DNA from: Penium margaritaceum
Taxonomy: Eukaryota > Streptophyta > Zygnematophyceae > Desmidiales > Peniaceae
NCBI GenBank assembly: GCA_023375785.1
Contig: SZWC01023557.1
Location: 3,202-36,026, forward strand
Direction of reading: 5' to 3'
Length of the DNA stretch: 32,825 nucleotides
Position 1 is the first letter of the stretch. The number at the start of each line of letters is the position of its first letter. The position numbers and the translations under genes are program-made. The notes under the pieces were generated by a model. It searched no databases, was not told the origin of the DNA, and saw nothing but the letters and a program-made list of their open reading frames with translations. Shown piece by piece: positions 8,910 through 19,187 of this stretch.

Positions 8910-9553
8910 TGTTGTGATTCGTGACGTTCCTATTGACCAGCACAGGTTACTGTCACCACTCGGCCGTGTCCATACTTGTGCAGATCCCTGATGCGGACCC
9001 TGGTGGTACCGGTGCATCATTTGGTGGCGGACTACCAGCTTGCAGCTGATCGACATCCGTTCCAGAGCTCTGGATGCTACCCGGGACCTCTTGTAGTTTT
9101 TCTACGGCACGCAGGAGTTTATCGGTGGACTAGCCGTGGGCCCGATTTACATGTTTTTGCATTGTGTGTCCACCGTTTGATGTTAGATGCATGCATGTGA
9201 CCAGTCGTAGCATTTGAATTTTCATCCTGTACGTCTAGGTTGAGACGGCGTAGCGTTCTGACATGTCTGCGCAGAGTTACGGCCAAAACAGTGGTTTTGG
9301 GCCGGTTTTAGGACAGATCTTGCACTGCCGCGTGCGACACCCGCCGTGCGCGGCGGCAGGTACTTATGCCATGGACGTGTCATTTGTCATTCCTCTCTGC
9401 AAGTGCTATTGAAGCATTCTCACACTTTGCCTTGTGTCTCCTAGCCACATCCTTGCCGTTGTGTGCACGACTTGTGACTGTCGTCACCGTCTGACAAGGC
9501 ACTGACGCCTAGTCAGCGGCTGCGTTGCAAGGAAGCTTCCATGCATCTTCTCA
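8910..9553 (+). mobile_element. 5' LTR of element C
   Basis: 644 bp, TGTTGTGATTCGTGACG to CTTCTCA, followed directly by the primer-binding site. Contains the GGCCAAAAC palindromic block (9281-9303) and a weak TATA-like CTTATG near 9362. Same family as 16071-16712 and the solo LTR at 31313-31953. Confidence 0.93.
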
Positions 9554-9565
9554 TGGTATCAGAGT
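9554..9565 (+). other. Primer-binding site, element C
   Basis: TGGTATCAGAGT abutting the LTR; initiator-Met tRNA type. Confidence 0.92.
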
Positions 9566-9679
9566 GGTGAGACAGTTCTCACCGAGCTGCGCAGTAGAGA
9601 TGCAACAGAGCAGCAGTAGTGAGAGTCACCCTGCAACATATCCACAAGGACCTATCGACGACGATAGCCGATCGCTGTT

Positions 9680-10210
9680 GACGTCACTCACCATCACCAC
9701 GTGAGACTGCATGAGCAGCAGCCGCTAGCGGCAGCAGGCAATAGTTGTAGTAGACTACAGCCGCCAGCAGCTGCCGATATTGGCACATGCAGCAGTAGTA
9801 GTACTGAGAGGCAGCAGGAGTAGCACTAAGCAGCAGCAGCAACAGGGCAGCAGCAGCGCGCGACGGCAGTAGTACAGCAGCAGCACACGGCGCCAGCAGC
9901 ACAGTAGCAGCACAGCAGCAGCGACAGCCGCAGAGGCGGCAGCAGCATAGCAGAAGCGCAGTAGTAGTGGTAGCAGCAGCAGCGGGAGCAGCAGCGCAAT
10001 AGCATCACCGGCAGCAGCTCGCGACGGTGGCAGCAGCGTGCAACAGCCGCAGCGCGCAACAGCAGCAGTAGCGCACAGCTACTGCCACGGCTGTGCACGC
10101 AGCCGCTAGGCGGCTGTTTCGTACACAGCCGTGCGGCTGTTGCTGCAGCTGACGCCACACTAGCAACATCAGCTGAGCAGAAGCTGCTACGCAGCTTTCA
10201 CGCAACTTCC
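9680..10210 (+). repeat. CAG-rich leader, element C
   Basis: About 0.5 kb of interrupted CAG/CGG/TAG triplets in element sense, between PBS and gag. It is the positional equivalent of the CAG-rich leaders in A, D and E. Short Leu/Ala ORFs on the minus strand are repeat products. Confidence 0.8.
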
Positions 10211-10298
10211 GCGCGGCTGCTACGGAGGGGGCGTCTGCTCGCATAGCAACCGCGAAGGTTGACCAAAAACAAAAAAGAAAAAAGAAGGGAAGGCGAAC

Positions 10299-10367
10299 TG
10301 ACGTCTGCATTTTCCCTTGCTGATGTCATCAGGTCATGCTGACGTCAGCCACTTCCTGCTGACGTCA
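10299..10367 (+). promoter_or_regulatory. Cluster of TGACGTCA-like palindromes before gag of C
   Basis: Exact TGACGTCA at 10340-10347 and 10360-10367, each within the 12-bp palindrome GCTGACGTCAGC, with one-mismatch copies at 10299-10306 and 10321-10328. Another exact copy is at 9679-9686. This octamer is the CRE/bZIP binding core; as RNA the palindrome is self-complementary. D has a similar cluster before its gag. Confidence 0.45.
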
Positions 10368-10479
10368 GCACTTGCCTTGGTGAAATTTTTGGTCGGAGGG
10401 TCAAAAGTTTCCAGTGTTTCAAATCCTCGAGAAATGCTCACGTTTCTGCAATTCGACCACGTTGACATCTCAGCCCATA

Positions 10480-12123
10480 ATGAGCGGCGACATGGCTTCG
10501 TCCAGCAATAAGGGGAAAAGGGTAGTAGATCCCTCTCCTTCCTCCTGAGGGGTCATGTGTCCACGTTCGCAGGCTATTAAGGACCTGCGGAGCTAACAGA
10601 ACGAGATGCGTCACTTGCAGCGGGAGCAAACTGATGCCATCCGTACACTCACCGAGCTTCTTCGAGGTCATTCCACGACACCAAGATAGACCTTCCCGGG
10701 AGCGGCCGGGGTCGCACCCTCTATATAGCAGTCAGCTCCAGCACCGGAGACAAGAGCTGGAGCCGACCTGCCACCTCTTGATCCTTGGGACGAGGATCCA
10801 GACATGCAAGACATGGAGGGCGACTCCCCCGAGTACGACATTCATGTGCTTCAGGAGCGTCTCCGACAGCTTCAAACGAGCTCTCGTCCCCTACACACCT
10901 CTCGCTTTCCCGAGTTTTGATCGACGCCTGACCTCCACCCCAGCACCTTCTCTCTTCCCGGCGTCTCTCCCATCCCTTGTCCTTCACAACCTGTGGTTAT
11001 TCTCCCTACGGAGCGGCAACCCAAGGACTTCGAGACACCGCCCCCACGGTATGTCAGCGAGGACAGTTTTGACTGCCGGGAGATCCTTTTCAAGGTTAGG
11101 GCCAGTTCAGAGGGCGTGTGACCCTACTACCAGAGTCCGCATTAACCTATGGACAGAGCACAGGTGCTGTTAGCGACTAGGGTTATGCGCGGACTTCTCT
11201 ACGCCATGTCGTGTGAGACTGTCGTCGACTTCCGTTCGTTCCTTGGCGAGGCGGGCACAGGCACCGGCGCTGATCCACGCGTGGACTGGGGCCTATCATT
11301 ATCCTTGCTTGTTACAGAGACACACGCCACCCGCGCCACGGACATCCGTGCCTTTCACTCCCTTCGTCAGGGGCCTGCCGAGCCTGTATCCGACTACTGG
11401 CGACGAGCCATGCGCATCTACACGAGCCTTGGGACCTCACGAGGTACACAACTGTGGGCGCTCCGCACGATCATGCTCGAAGTTTGCCTTGAGCACACAG
11501 ATATCTTCACGAGGTGCAACGACGCCATGCTCGAGCCTTTTTGGGCCTCACTACAGCTTCTTCCCTGGGCGCACCAGCTCTTTCTCCAGGTGACTTGTGC
11601 CCGTGAGGCAGCCGTGGCTCATCAGGAGACCTCCATTGTTGCAGCAGTCGTTGCATCACCACCGAAGCCCCTCTTCCAGAATCCCTCTCCATCCTCTGTC
11701 ACGTCCTCCTCCTCTTCTACCCCAATTACACCAACTCAGACACAGGGTGTTGCGGCCGCAGCACAAGGGAATAAGGGGCGACGGAGGCGCGGCTCAGGCC
11801 AGGAACAATCACAACAGCACCCATCATCGGGCAGTAGCAGTGGACGCTCCGTTCACTGTTACAACTGTGGAGGCGCCCATCACTATACCGAGCGCCAGCA
11901 GCCACTCGACTGGGTGCAGATTAGTCACGGGCTCCAGGCTGCGCACACACTATGGTCCACGTTGAGCAGCACATCCTCCGGGCGCACGGCAACCACGATC
12001 GCAGTAGTTCCCGCTTCTCCACCGACGAGCAACAGTGACCCGCACCCACATGACCACACCGTCGCCAAGCTCCGACACCTTCTAGCGCTTTGCTTTCAAG
12101 GAGGTGCGAGTGTGTTTTCATAG
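10480..12123 (+). pseudogene. Copia Gag, element C (broken)
   Basis: One frame of 547 codons from ATG 10480 to TAG 12121, with at least seven internal stops before 11149 (TGA, TAA and TAG); the last 324 codons (from 11149) are open. Shows the Gag core (WRRAMRIYTSLG, matching the equivalent block in A, D and E), a Ser/Pro/Gln-rich linker, a basic KGRRRRG patch and a zinc knuckle (about 11860-11900) whose last Cys is Arg, so C-X2-C-X3-H is left and metal binding is probably lost. The adjacent protease is in another frame, so a frameshift lies near 12110. Confidence 0.85.
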
Positions 12124-12193
12124 CCAGGTGGTCCACAGACTATCTGTTCATATGTTCTTGTGGCTTGGGATGACTCATGTGGGGGGGGCACAG

Positions 12194-12600
12194 TCGGCAT
12201 GTGATGACGATGGACGTGACTGTACGGATTGGATTCATGAGTCTCACCTTTGCACCCTTTGTTCCTCCTCACCTGTTGCCCAACGTTCGTCTGAGGCCGA
12301 GTGTTCCATTCCCCGTTGTACAGTGACGTCCTCTAGTCGTGTTTCCGGTGGCACTTGGACCATCGATTCCAGTGCCACTCATCATATGACCTGTCATCGT
12401 AATGATTTCGTTGTTCTCGACCCTCTTGCGTCTGTTTGTTCCGTCCGCACAGGGTCTGGTGAGTCCTTGCCAGTCCAGGGTATTGGGGTTGTATGTTCTG
12501 ATGGTCCGTCTGGCCCCTAGTATCTTTCCGAGGTGCTCTTTGTGCCTGATATGGAGCTGAGTTTGCTTTCTGTACGTACTTGCACACTGATGGGACTCTC
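12194..12600 (+). pseudogene. Aspartic protease region, element C
   Basis: Recognised by WTIDSSATHHMT at about 12356-12391. The copia consensus is DSGATHHM, so the active-site Gly (codon 12371-12373) is Ser, a G-to-A change. The catalytic Asp codon 12365-12367 remains. Downstream are the usual GSGESLPVQGIG and VLFVPDMELSLLS blocks, the latter after a TAG near 12518. Confidence 0.8.
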
Positions 12601-12739
12601 TGTAGAGCACACTACATAATCCGCGACCTCTATTCCTTGACACTCATTGCGTTGTTCTTCGTGCCTCTCTTGTGGATGGCCTATATTGTGTCTCTCGGAC
12701 CGCTACTCCTTGCTCCCCCTCCCCCTCTACTCGTGTTTT

Positions 12740-13643
12740 TGTCACTACTGTTCTGTATCCTGAGCACCAGCGATTGCTTCATTGCCGCCTGTGTCATGTA
12801 GGCTCCGACACTGTGTCAAAGCTCATTTGGACACAGCCCGCCCTCGGTCTTGACGCGAGAAGCCGTCCAAGACCTACTTTCTCTTCTGTGCTCAGGATAA
12901 GATGCATCGTTGCACCTACCCTGACTCCCGTTCATGCGCACTTTGCCCTCTCGAGTTAGTCCATTTGGACCTTCTTGTCTCCTTCCTGTCAAGTCTCTGT
13001 TCGTTCGTGGCCGATACGTCTTGACCCTGACTGATGACTTCACTCGGATGTGATGGGTCTACAGCCTGCGCCAGAAGAGTGACGCCGCTCTCGCAGTTCG
13101 CCTTTGGCTAGTGATGGCTGAGCGTTAGTCCCGCCACACGCTGCACACCTTCCGCTCGGAGCGCGGCGGTGAGTTTCTTGGCAAGATGGACAGCTTCTTC
13201 GCGGAACAGGGGATTTTTCACCAGGTGTCCGCTCCTACTACTCCTCAGCATAACGGTGTTTCTGAGTGCTGGAACCACACCATGGAGGATGCGGTTCGCG
13301 CTATGCAATCTGAGTGTGGTCTTTCGGAGTCCTTCATTTTTGAAGGCTTTGCCTACATGACTTGGGTCTAGAACTGCCTCCCGCACGGTCCTCTTCCGGA
13401 CCACGTCACAACGTATGAGCTCTGGTTCGGCCACCGTGCTGACCTACACCTCGCTCGCGTCTGGGGATCCTTGGCTTCTGTGTGGTACACCAAGGACCTG
13501 CAGGGGTCTACGGTCTCACCGCGGGGTCGCTTGTGTGCCTTCGTCGGCATCTCCCCGCCGTCAAAGGCATGGGGTTTTTGGGACCCTGCTCGTTGTCACA
13601 TTGTTGAGTCACGCAACGCGCTCTTCTTTGAGTCCCTCACCTA
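12740..13643 (+). pseudogene. Integrase, element C
   Basis: Catalyses DNA insertion. Zinc-binding HHCC region: H-R-L-C-H-V near 12775 and C-V-(D)-C-AQDKMH near 12890, split over frames. Catalytic core: HLDLLGP near 12960, LTLTDDFT near 13020, RSERGGEF at 13153-13176 where the second catalytic Asp is Glu (13159-13161), and NGVSE near 13253 with the Glu kept. Stops: TGA 13051, TAG 13126, TAG 13369 (within MTWV-stop-N, Trp in D). The end has the usual GISPPSKAWGFWDP block. Non-functional as read. Confidence 0.85.
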
Positions 13644-14440
13644 GCGTGATCTGACTTCCATCACGTCACCGTCCGTCACACACGTTCCTACGTGTGAGGT
13701 TTCCCGACATATGGGGGAGTCTGTGCCTGCGATGCACCACTCACTAGGCTAATGTGTCCGTTCAAGCTCCCTCCACTTCTCCGGCTCTTGATGACCCAGC
13801 GATCATCGTTATCGGTCTAGAGATTTCTCCAGCACCGCCGGCTTCTACCCATGTCCCCTCTCATCCCACAGGTACCCATGATCCTGTACCTATGCGTAAT
13901 CCTATAACCTTACCTGTGTCTGCCGGCAATCCTGCCTTAGTGCGTGGACCTGGCTCACCTGCTCCTACTATCACACCGAGCCTAGTGTCTCCCACACCCG
14001 CATCTCCTCGCACGCCATTACCAGATCCCTTGCCTCAGCCCTCCCTAGTTGTGATTGTGCCCGTTCCTGAGCCCGAGGTACGCCCCTCGAGCCCGGGTTA
14101 CTCCTGTGAGCCTGGCGTTCGTCTTTGACCATTGGACTTCGGCGCTCAGCGAGTGTCTGGTCCCGCACCTAGGCGCTCCACTCACAGCATCGCTGTGAGT
14201 GGAGCCCTGGACAAAGGCCCTAGGCCTGAGTGTCCGCACTGAGCACACAGAGGTACATCCAACGTGTCCCATAGGGCACAAAATCGTCACTCACGAGTTT
14301 CATATTGCTTGTGATGCAGGAGCCGATCTTGTGGTCATCAGACCTAACACTCAGAGGCGTGGCTCTTGCCACGCAGAGCTCTCCCTCAATGGCGCCTCAC
14401 CCGGGCACACTGAGGGAAGCTCTCTCATCATAGGATGCTG
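13644..14440 (+). other. INT-RT linker of element C
   Basis: Low-conservation Pro/Ser/Thr-rich segment (open frame 13754-14128 is one fragment). Variable linkers of this kind separate integrase and RT in copia polyproteins; D and E have their own at 18600-19000 and 25730-26240. Confidence 0.6.
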
Positions 14441-15474
14441 ACGCTTGGCGTGCTGCCTGCGAGGATGAGCTTTGCACCATCCGAGAGCACAAAGTTTGCG
14501 AGCTAGTCGACCTTCTACCTGGGAGGAAGGCTATTCAGGTCAAGTGGGTCTCTCGGAAGAAAGTGAAGTGAGATGGCTCGCTGGAACGCCACAAGGCTCG
14601 CTTCATTGTGAAGGGGTCCTCTCAAATTGAGGGCATTGATTACACTTACACATTTTCCCCTGTCGGCCGCATGACCTCTGCTCGAGCTCTGTTCGGTGTA
14701 GTGGCTCTGCATGACTTGGAACTGCACCAGATGGATGTGAACAATGCGTTCCTCCATGGCTCTCTGGATGAGGAGATTTACGTGGCTCAGCCATCCGGCT
14801 TTGAGGACGGTGACAAGGTCTAGCTCTTGCGCAAGTCCATGTACGGCCTCAAGAATTCTCCTCAGTGTTGGAACCAGGAGATTACTGGCACCCTGACTTG
14901 TGCGGGATATGTATAGAGCGAGGCAGATCCCTCTCTCTTTATCAGAAGGACGCCTGAGCGATTCACCGCCATCCTGGTCTATGTCGACGACTTTCTGATC
15001 GCGTCTCCTTCACTGGAGGCCATGAAGGAGGCCAAGGCTGTCCTCTAGACTGCCTAGAGGATGAAGGACCTTGGTCCTACAGTGGTGTTTCTTGGCATGG
15101 AGATCGTGCGAGACTGCAGACGTTGTACTCTACTAGTGCATCAGGCCCCATACGCACGTGTTGTGGGGGAGGGCTTAAGCGACTTCCTCAGCGCAGTGCC
15201 CACGACTTCCACACCTCTCATGCCTGAAGAGCAGGATGCCATCAAGGTGGAAGATCCCACACAGCTGGGGGAGACAGTGGATGTGACCCTGTACCTCCAC
15301 CTCATCAGATCTCTGATATACCCGGCCACTACCACACTTCCTCACAGGGCATTTGCCGTTAACCTCCTTGCCCAGTTTTTGCACGCTCTACGTGCTAGAG
15401 CCCTTCACACGGCTGTGCAAGTGGTGCGGTACGTGGTCTCCACACCGTACCTTGGACTCTGCTTTCGCCGGTAG
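14441..15474 (+). pseudogene. Reverse transcriptase, element C
   Basis: Copia RT (RVT_2 type). Visible: DLLPGRKAI.VKWV, KARFIVKG, the LHQMDVNNAFLHG block, RKSMYGLK, and the active-site YVDD at 14980-14991 intact, followed by MKDLG--VFLGMEI. In one frame with stops at TGA 14569, TAG 14821, TAG 14914, TAG 15046, TAG 15055 and TAG 15472. Relatives have Trp at 14821 and Gln at several others. Confidence 0.92.
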
Positions 15475-15963
15475 TGTTCAGTGGTCCTTGACGGCTACAC
15501 CGACAGCGACTGGGCGTGGAGCCCAGATGGACGCAATCGCACTGATTATGTGTTCCTGCTCGCTTGGACTGCTATGTCATGGCGCAGCAAGAAGCAGGGC
15601 TGCATTGCATGTAGCTCATTGGAGGCAGAGTATGTTGCTCTGGGTGCAGGGGCTGCTGAGGCGGTTTGGCTGCAGCTCCTATTCCTTGAGCTTGGCTAGT
15701 CTGTACCCGCCATTGTGCTTTGTTGTGACAACCAGAGTGCTCTTGCCATTATAGAAAACTCTAGTGTCTTTCATGCTCGCATGAAGAACATTGCGGTTGA
15801 GCATCACTTTGTGCGTGATCTGGTGGAGCAACACGTGATCTCCGTTATTTGGGTTGGCACTAACATGCAGCGTGCTAACTTCTTGACCAAGACACTAGCA
15901 CGCGGATCGTTCCTGGTGGCCATTTGTTCTGTTGAACTTCGCCCCTTGCCTGAGAGTGGTTGA
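15475..15963 (+). pseudogene. RNase H, element C
   Basis: Copia RNase H domain: YTDSDWAW (first Asp), SSLEAEYVAL (Glu) and CDNQSALAI (Asp), then VEHHFVRD and VIWVGTNMQRANFLTK. One stop, TAG 15697, sits in LELG-stop-SVPAI where Gln is likely. The pol frame ends at TGA 15961. Confidence 0.9.
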
Positions 15964-16056
15964 TTGTGGGGTGTGTATGTGTTCGTGTCACATTTGTCGT
16001 TGCACTCGTTGTTGTACTTGTCTCAGTACTGCACGTGCATGGACATGCGTACCATC

Positions 16057-16070
16057 GGGTCATGGGGGAG
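16057..16070 (+). other. Polypurine tract, element C
   Basis: GGGTCATGGGGGAG immediately before the 3' LTR; nearly the same string precedes D's LTR and the A-family LTR at 3870. Confidence 0.88.
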
Positions 16071-16712
16071 TGTTGTGATTTGTGACGTTCCTGTCGACCT
16101 GTACAGTTTACTGTGACCACTCGGCCGTGTTCATACTCGTGCAGATCCCTCATGCGGACCCTGGTGGTACCGGTGCGTCATCTGGTGGTGGATTACTAGC
16201 TTGCAGCTGACTGAAGACCATTCTAGAGCTCTGGACGCTACCCGGGACCTCCTACAGTTTTTCTGCAGCACGTAGGAGTTTATCGGTGGACTGGTCGTGA
16301 GCCCGATTTACAAGTTTTTGCATTGTGTGTCCACCGTTTGATGTCAGATGCATGCATGTGACCAGTCGTAGCATCTGGATTTTGCTCCTTCACGTCTAGG
16401 TTCAGACGGCGTAGTGTTCTGACATGTCTGCGCTGAGTTATGGCCAAAACAGTGGTTTTGGGCCGGTTTTAGGACAGATCTTGCACTGCCGCATGCGACA
16501 CCCGGCGTGTGCCGCGGCAGGCACTTATGCCATGGACCTGTCATTTGTCATTCCTCTCTGTAAATGCTATTGAAGCATTCGGACACTTTGCCTTGTGTCT
16601 CCTAGCCAGACCCTTGTCGTTGTGTGCACGACTTGTGATTGCCATTACTGTCTGACCAGGCACTGACGCCTAGTCAGTGGCTGCGTTGCTAGGAAGCTTC
16701 CACGCATGTTCA
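16071..16712 (+). mobile_element. 3' LTR of element C
   Basis: 642 bp from TGTTGTGATTTGTGACG to CATGTTCA; collinear with 8910-9553. The palindromic GGCCAAAAC block is at 16442-16464. The last bases differ slightly from those of the 5' LTR. Confidence 0.92.
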
Positions 16713-17311
16713 CGACGTAGAGATGCGGGCCAGGGCAAAGAGTGCAACCCAGGGACGCACGTGGACTGAACTCATAGCTTTCTTGAACGAGTCACGCTTC
16801 AGTGCCTTGGTCAAGAAGTGGGCCAGCTGTCGTGCTGTCTCAACCCACACAACACTTACGCTGTCGTCATGCAACAACGAACGCACATAGTGATACTAAC
16901 ACTGATGTGCTTTGTGCGTGTGTGATGCACGCCGTTATTGTCGGCAATGGCCATGGCACTCTCATTGTCACAATGCAACGTGATGGATGCGACAGACTGA
17001 AGAAACTCAGACAACACACGACGCAACCACACACTCTCACATGCGCCTGAAACAAGGGCTACGTACTTAGCCTCAGCAGTGCTGCGTACAATGCACCCCT
17101 GCTTGCTACTATTCCAGGACACAGACGTGCTGCCAATCAGAAAGATCCAACCCGTTCAGCTCTCACGGTTAAGGTTGCCGGCCCAGTCATTGTCAGTGTA
17201 GTCCATCGCGACATTAGACGGCTCTCGGCGGAACATGAGACCTTGCCGTGGAGTCGAGACGACATAACGCAGTACTCGGATTGCGGCCTTAAGGTGGAGG
17301 TGACGTGGCTC
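16713..17311 (-). pseudogene. RNase H, element D
   Basis: Minus-strand copia RNase H: YTDNDWAG, a TGA in NRES-stop-TGWIFL, STAEAKYVAL (consensus AEAEY, so Glu to Lys), CDNESAMAI, then after a frameshift near 16870 a HFLTKALKRDSF motif. The frame is cut at 16713 by insertion of C and resumes at 8909 to its end. Confidence 0.87.
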
Positions 17312-18583
17312 CTAAGAGACTAGAGCCAAGAGGTTGACTGCAAACACGATGTCTGGGCGCGTCGTCGTTGCCAGGAACATCAGTGACCCGATGACCCGCA
17401 GATACGTGGTCACGTCAATTGGCTCCCCCACAATGGCTGGATCAGAGTTCTTCAGCTTCACCTGGCCATCGGGTGACATGGGTGAGGATGCGCTCGGGAC
17501 AAGGGGCAGGTTCTCAGCGAAGCGAGTGGACAGATTTTGTACATAGGCAGCCTGGTGGACGTGCACGATGCCCTGGGAGGGATCATGCTCGAGCTCCATG
17601 CCCAGAAAGACTCGGATAGACCCGAGATCCTTCATCTGGTAGGCGGTGCGTAGCAGGTCCTTGACGCGCTGGATGGCAGCCACGTCTGGTGATGCAATGA
17701 GGAGATCGTCGACGTACACTAGGACGGCGGCGAAGGATTGGCCTCGCGGGGTGATGAACAGTGCGGGGTTAGCATTAGTGCGTAGGAGGCCGCCACAGAG
17801 GAGCGTGCGACTAATCTCCTGGTTCCAGAACCAACGCGACTGCTTCAGGCCATAGAGGGCCTTTCGCAGCCGCCAGACCTTCCAAGTGCCGTCGTCGAAG
17901 CCTGGAGGCTATACCATGTAGAGCTCCTTACCCTCCAGCGAGCCATGGAGAAAAGCGTTGCTCACGTCCATCTGATGCAGCTCCCACCCGTGCTGGGCAA
18001 CTAGGCTAAAGAGCGTCTGGCTAGTGGAGAATCGGCCAACTAGGGTAAAGATCTGGTCGTAATTAACCACAGGGACCTGAGCGAGCACCTTGGCTGTGAG
18101 GCGGGCTTTGTACTTGTCCAAGGACCCATCCGGCTTCCACTTGTGCCGCCAGACCCATTTGGCACCGATGGACTTCCGACCTGGAGGGAGATCAACGAGG
18201 TCATACACGTGATGCTGCCGGATAGCAGCGAGCTCGTCGGCATAGGAAGCATCCCAATGTGCGACCTCGGGGGAGGCTCCAGCCTCGCGTTGGGTGGCTG
18301 AATCCTCTTGGCGTACCGTGGAGCGGACTGCGAGGGAGTGTGCATCTCGAGCTCCAGGTGGGACGCGTGTGAGTGCAACCGTGATGGCGTGTCGATGCTC
18401 TTGATGGAGCATAACGTAGCCCAGTGCGGAGCCCGGGTGGACGCCTGTAATGCTGGGTGGAGTGGTTAGGCCGAGGGCCTTAGTGTTAGGGTCCCCACTC
18501 ACTATCGTAGGAGTCGAAGAGACACGTGGGGCAACGGGGGGCCGAGGCGCCACAGTGCGCGATTTGGTGGTCTGTGCACTCAT
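17312..18583 (-). pseudogene. Reverse transcriptase, element D
   Basis: Minus-strand copia RT: DLPPGRKSIGAKWVW, LHQMDVSNAFLHG, WRLRKALYGLKQS, and YVDD intact at 17716-17705, then MKDLGSIRVFLGMELE and GSLMFLATTTRPDI. Stops: TAG at 17911-17909 within YMV-stop-PPGF, and TAG 17314-17312, both at positions where Gln is usual. Open upstream part from 18583 is the end of the linker. Confidence 0.92.
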
Positions 18584-18765
18584 GGACGGCCTAGATCAGA
18601 GGCTGCCGCCTGGGCCACACGTGTAGCGGATGACAGTAGATGGCATCGAGTCCGTAGTGCGGGTGGACGTAGATGGAACTGAAAATACAAAGGGATCAGC
18701 GGATGCGAACGGGTCTGCCAGCCCGAAAGGCCCAACAGATGTGCACGGGGCTGCCGGCGCGGTGG

Positions 18766-18945
18766 ACCAGCAGACTCGACAGGGGCTGTCGGCCCAGAGG
18801 GACCAGCGGATGCGACAGAGGCTACCAGCCCGGATAGACCAGCGGACGAGATTGGAGCTGCCACCTTGGAGGGACCAGCGGACGCGACTGGGGCTATTGG
18901 CCCGGAGGGACCAGTGGATGCGGACAGGTCTGGCGGCCCGGAGGG
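18766..18945 (-). repeat. 36-bp minisatellite in INT-RT linker of D
   Basis: Five tandem units of 12 codons (consensus close to PSGPxAPVASAG on the minus strand). Degenerate related units continue to about 18690. It is a Pro/Gly/Ala-rich spacer in the pol linker. Confidence 0.75.
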
Positions 18946-19187
18946 ACCATGTGATGTGCCGCCCGGAAGCGGCAGGACGGGGGAAGGACTCACCACTCCC
19001 CCCCGCAACGGGAGGGACACAAAGAGCCGAAGTGGACGAGGTCGTGAGGAAAGAGCTCCTTAAAGAAGAGGGCATTACGGGACTCGATGATGTAGCGCTA
19101 GGAGAGATCCGAGAAGCGCCAGGCCTTGGACTGACGGGAGACGCCAAGAAAGGTACAAGGATGCCCACGGGGGGCGAGCTTGCCGCC

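Larger units (their letters stand above)
8910..16712 (+). mobile_element. Copia LTR retrotransposon C, full length but decayed
   Basis: Plus-strand, 7.8 kb, with 5' LTR 8910-9553, PBS 9554, leader, gag, PR, INT, RT, RNase H, PPT and 3' LTR 16071-16712. It lies between D's RNase H and D's PPT and so is nested in D. Flanks are ACATA (left) and CGACG (right), so no target duplication survives. The two LTRs differ at roughly one base in eight to ten in the part I compared, hence old; many stops lie in every domain. Confidence 0.93.
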
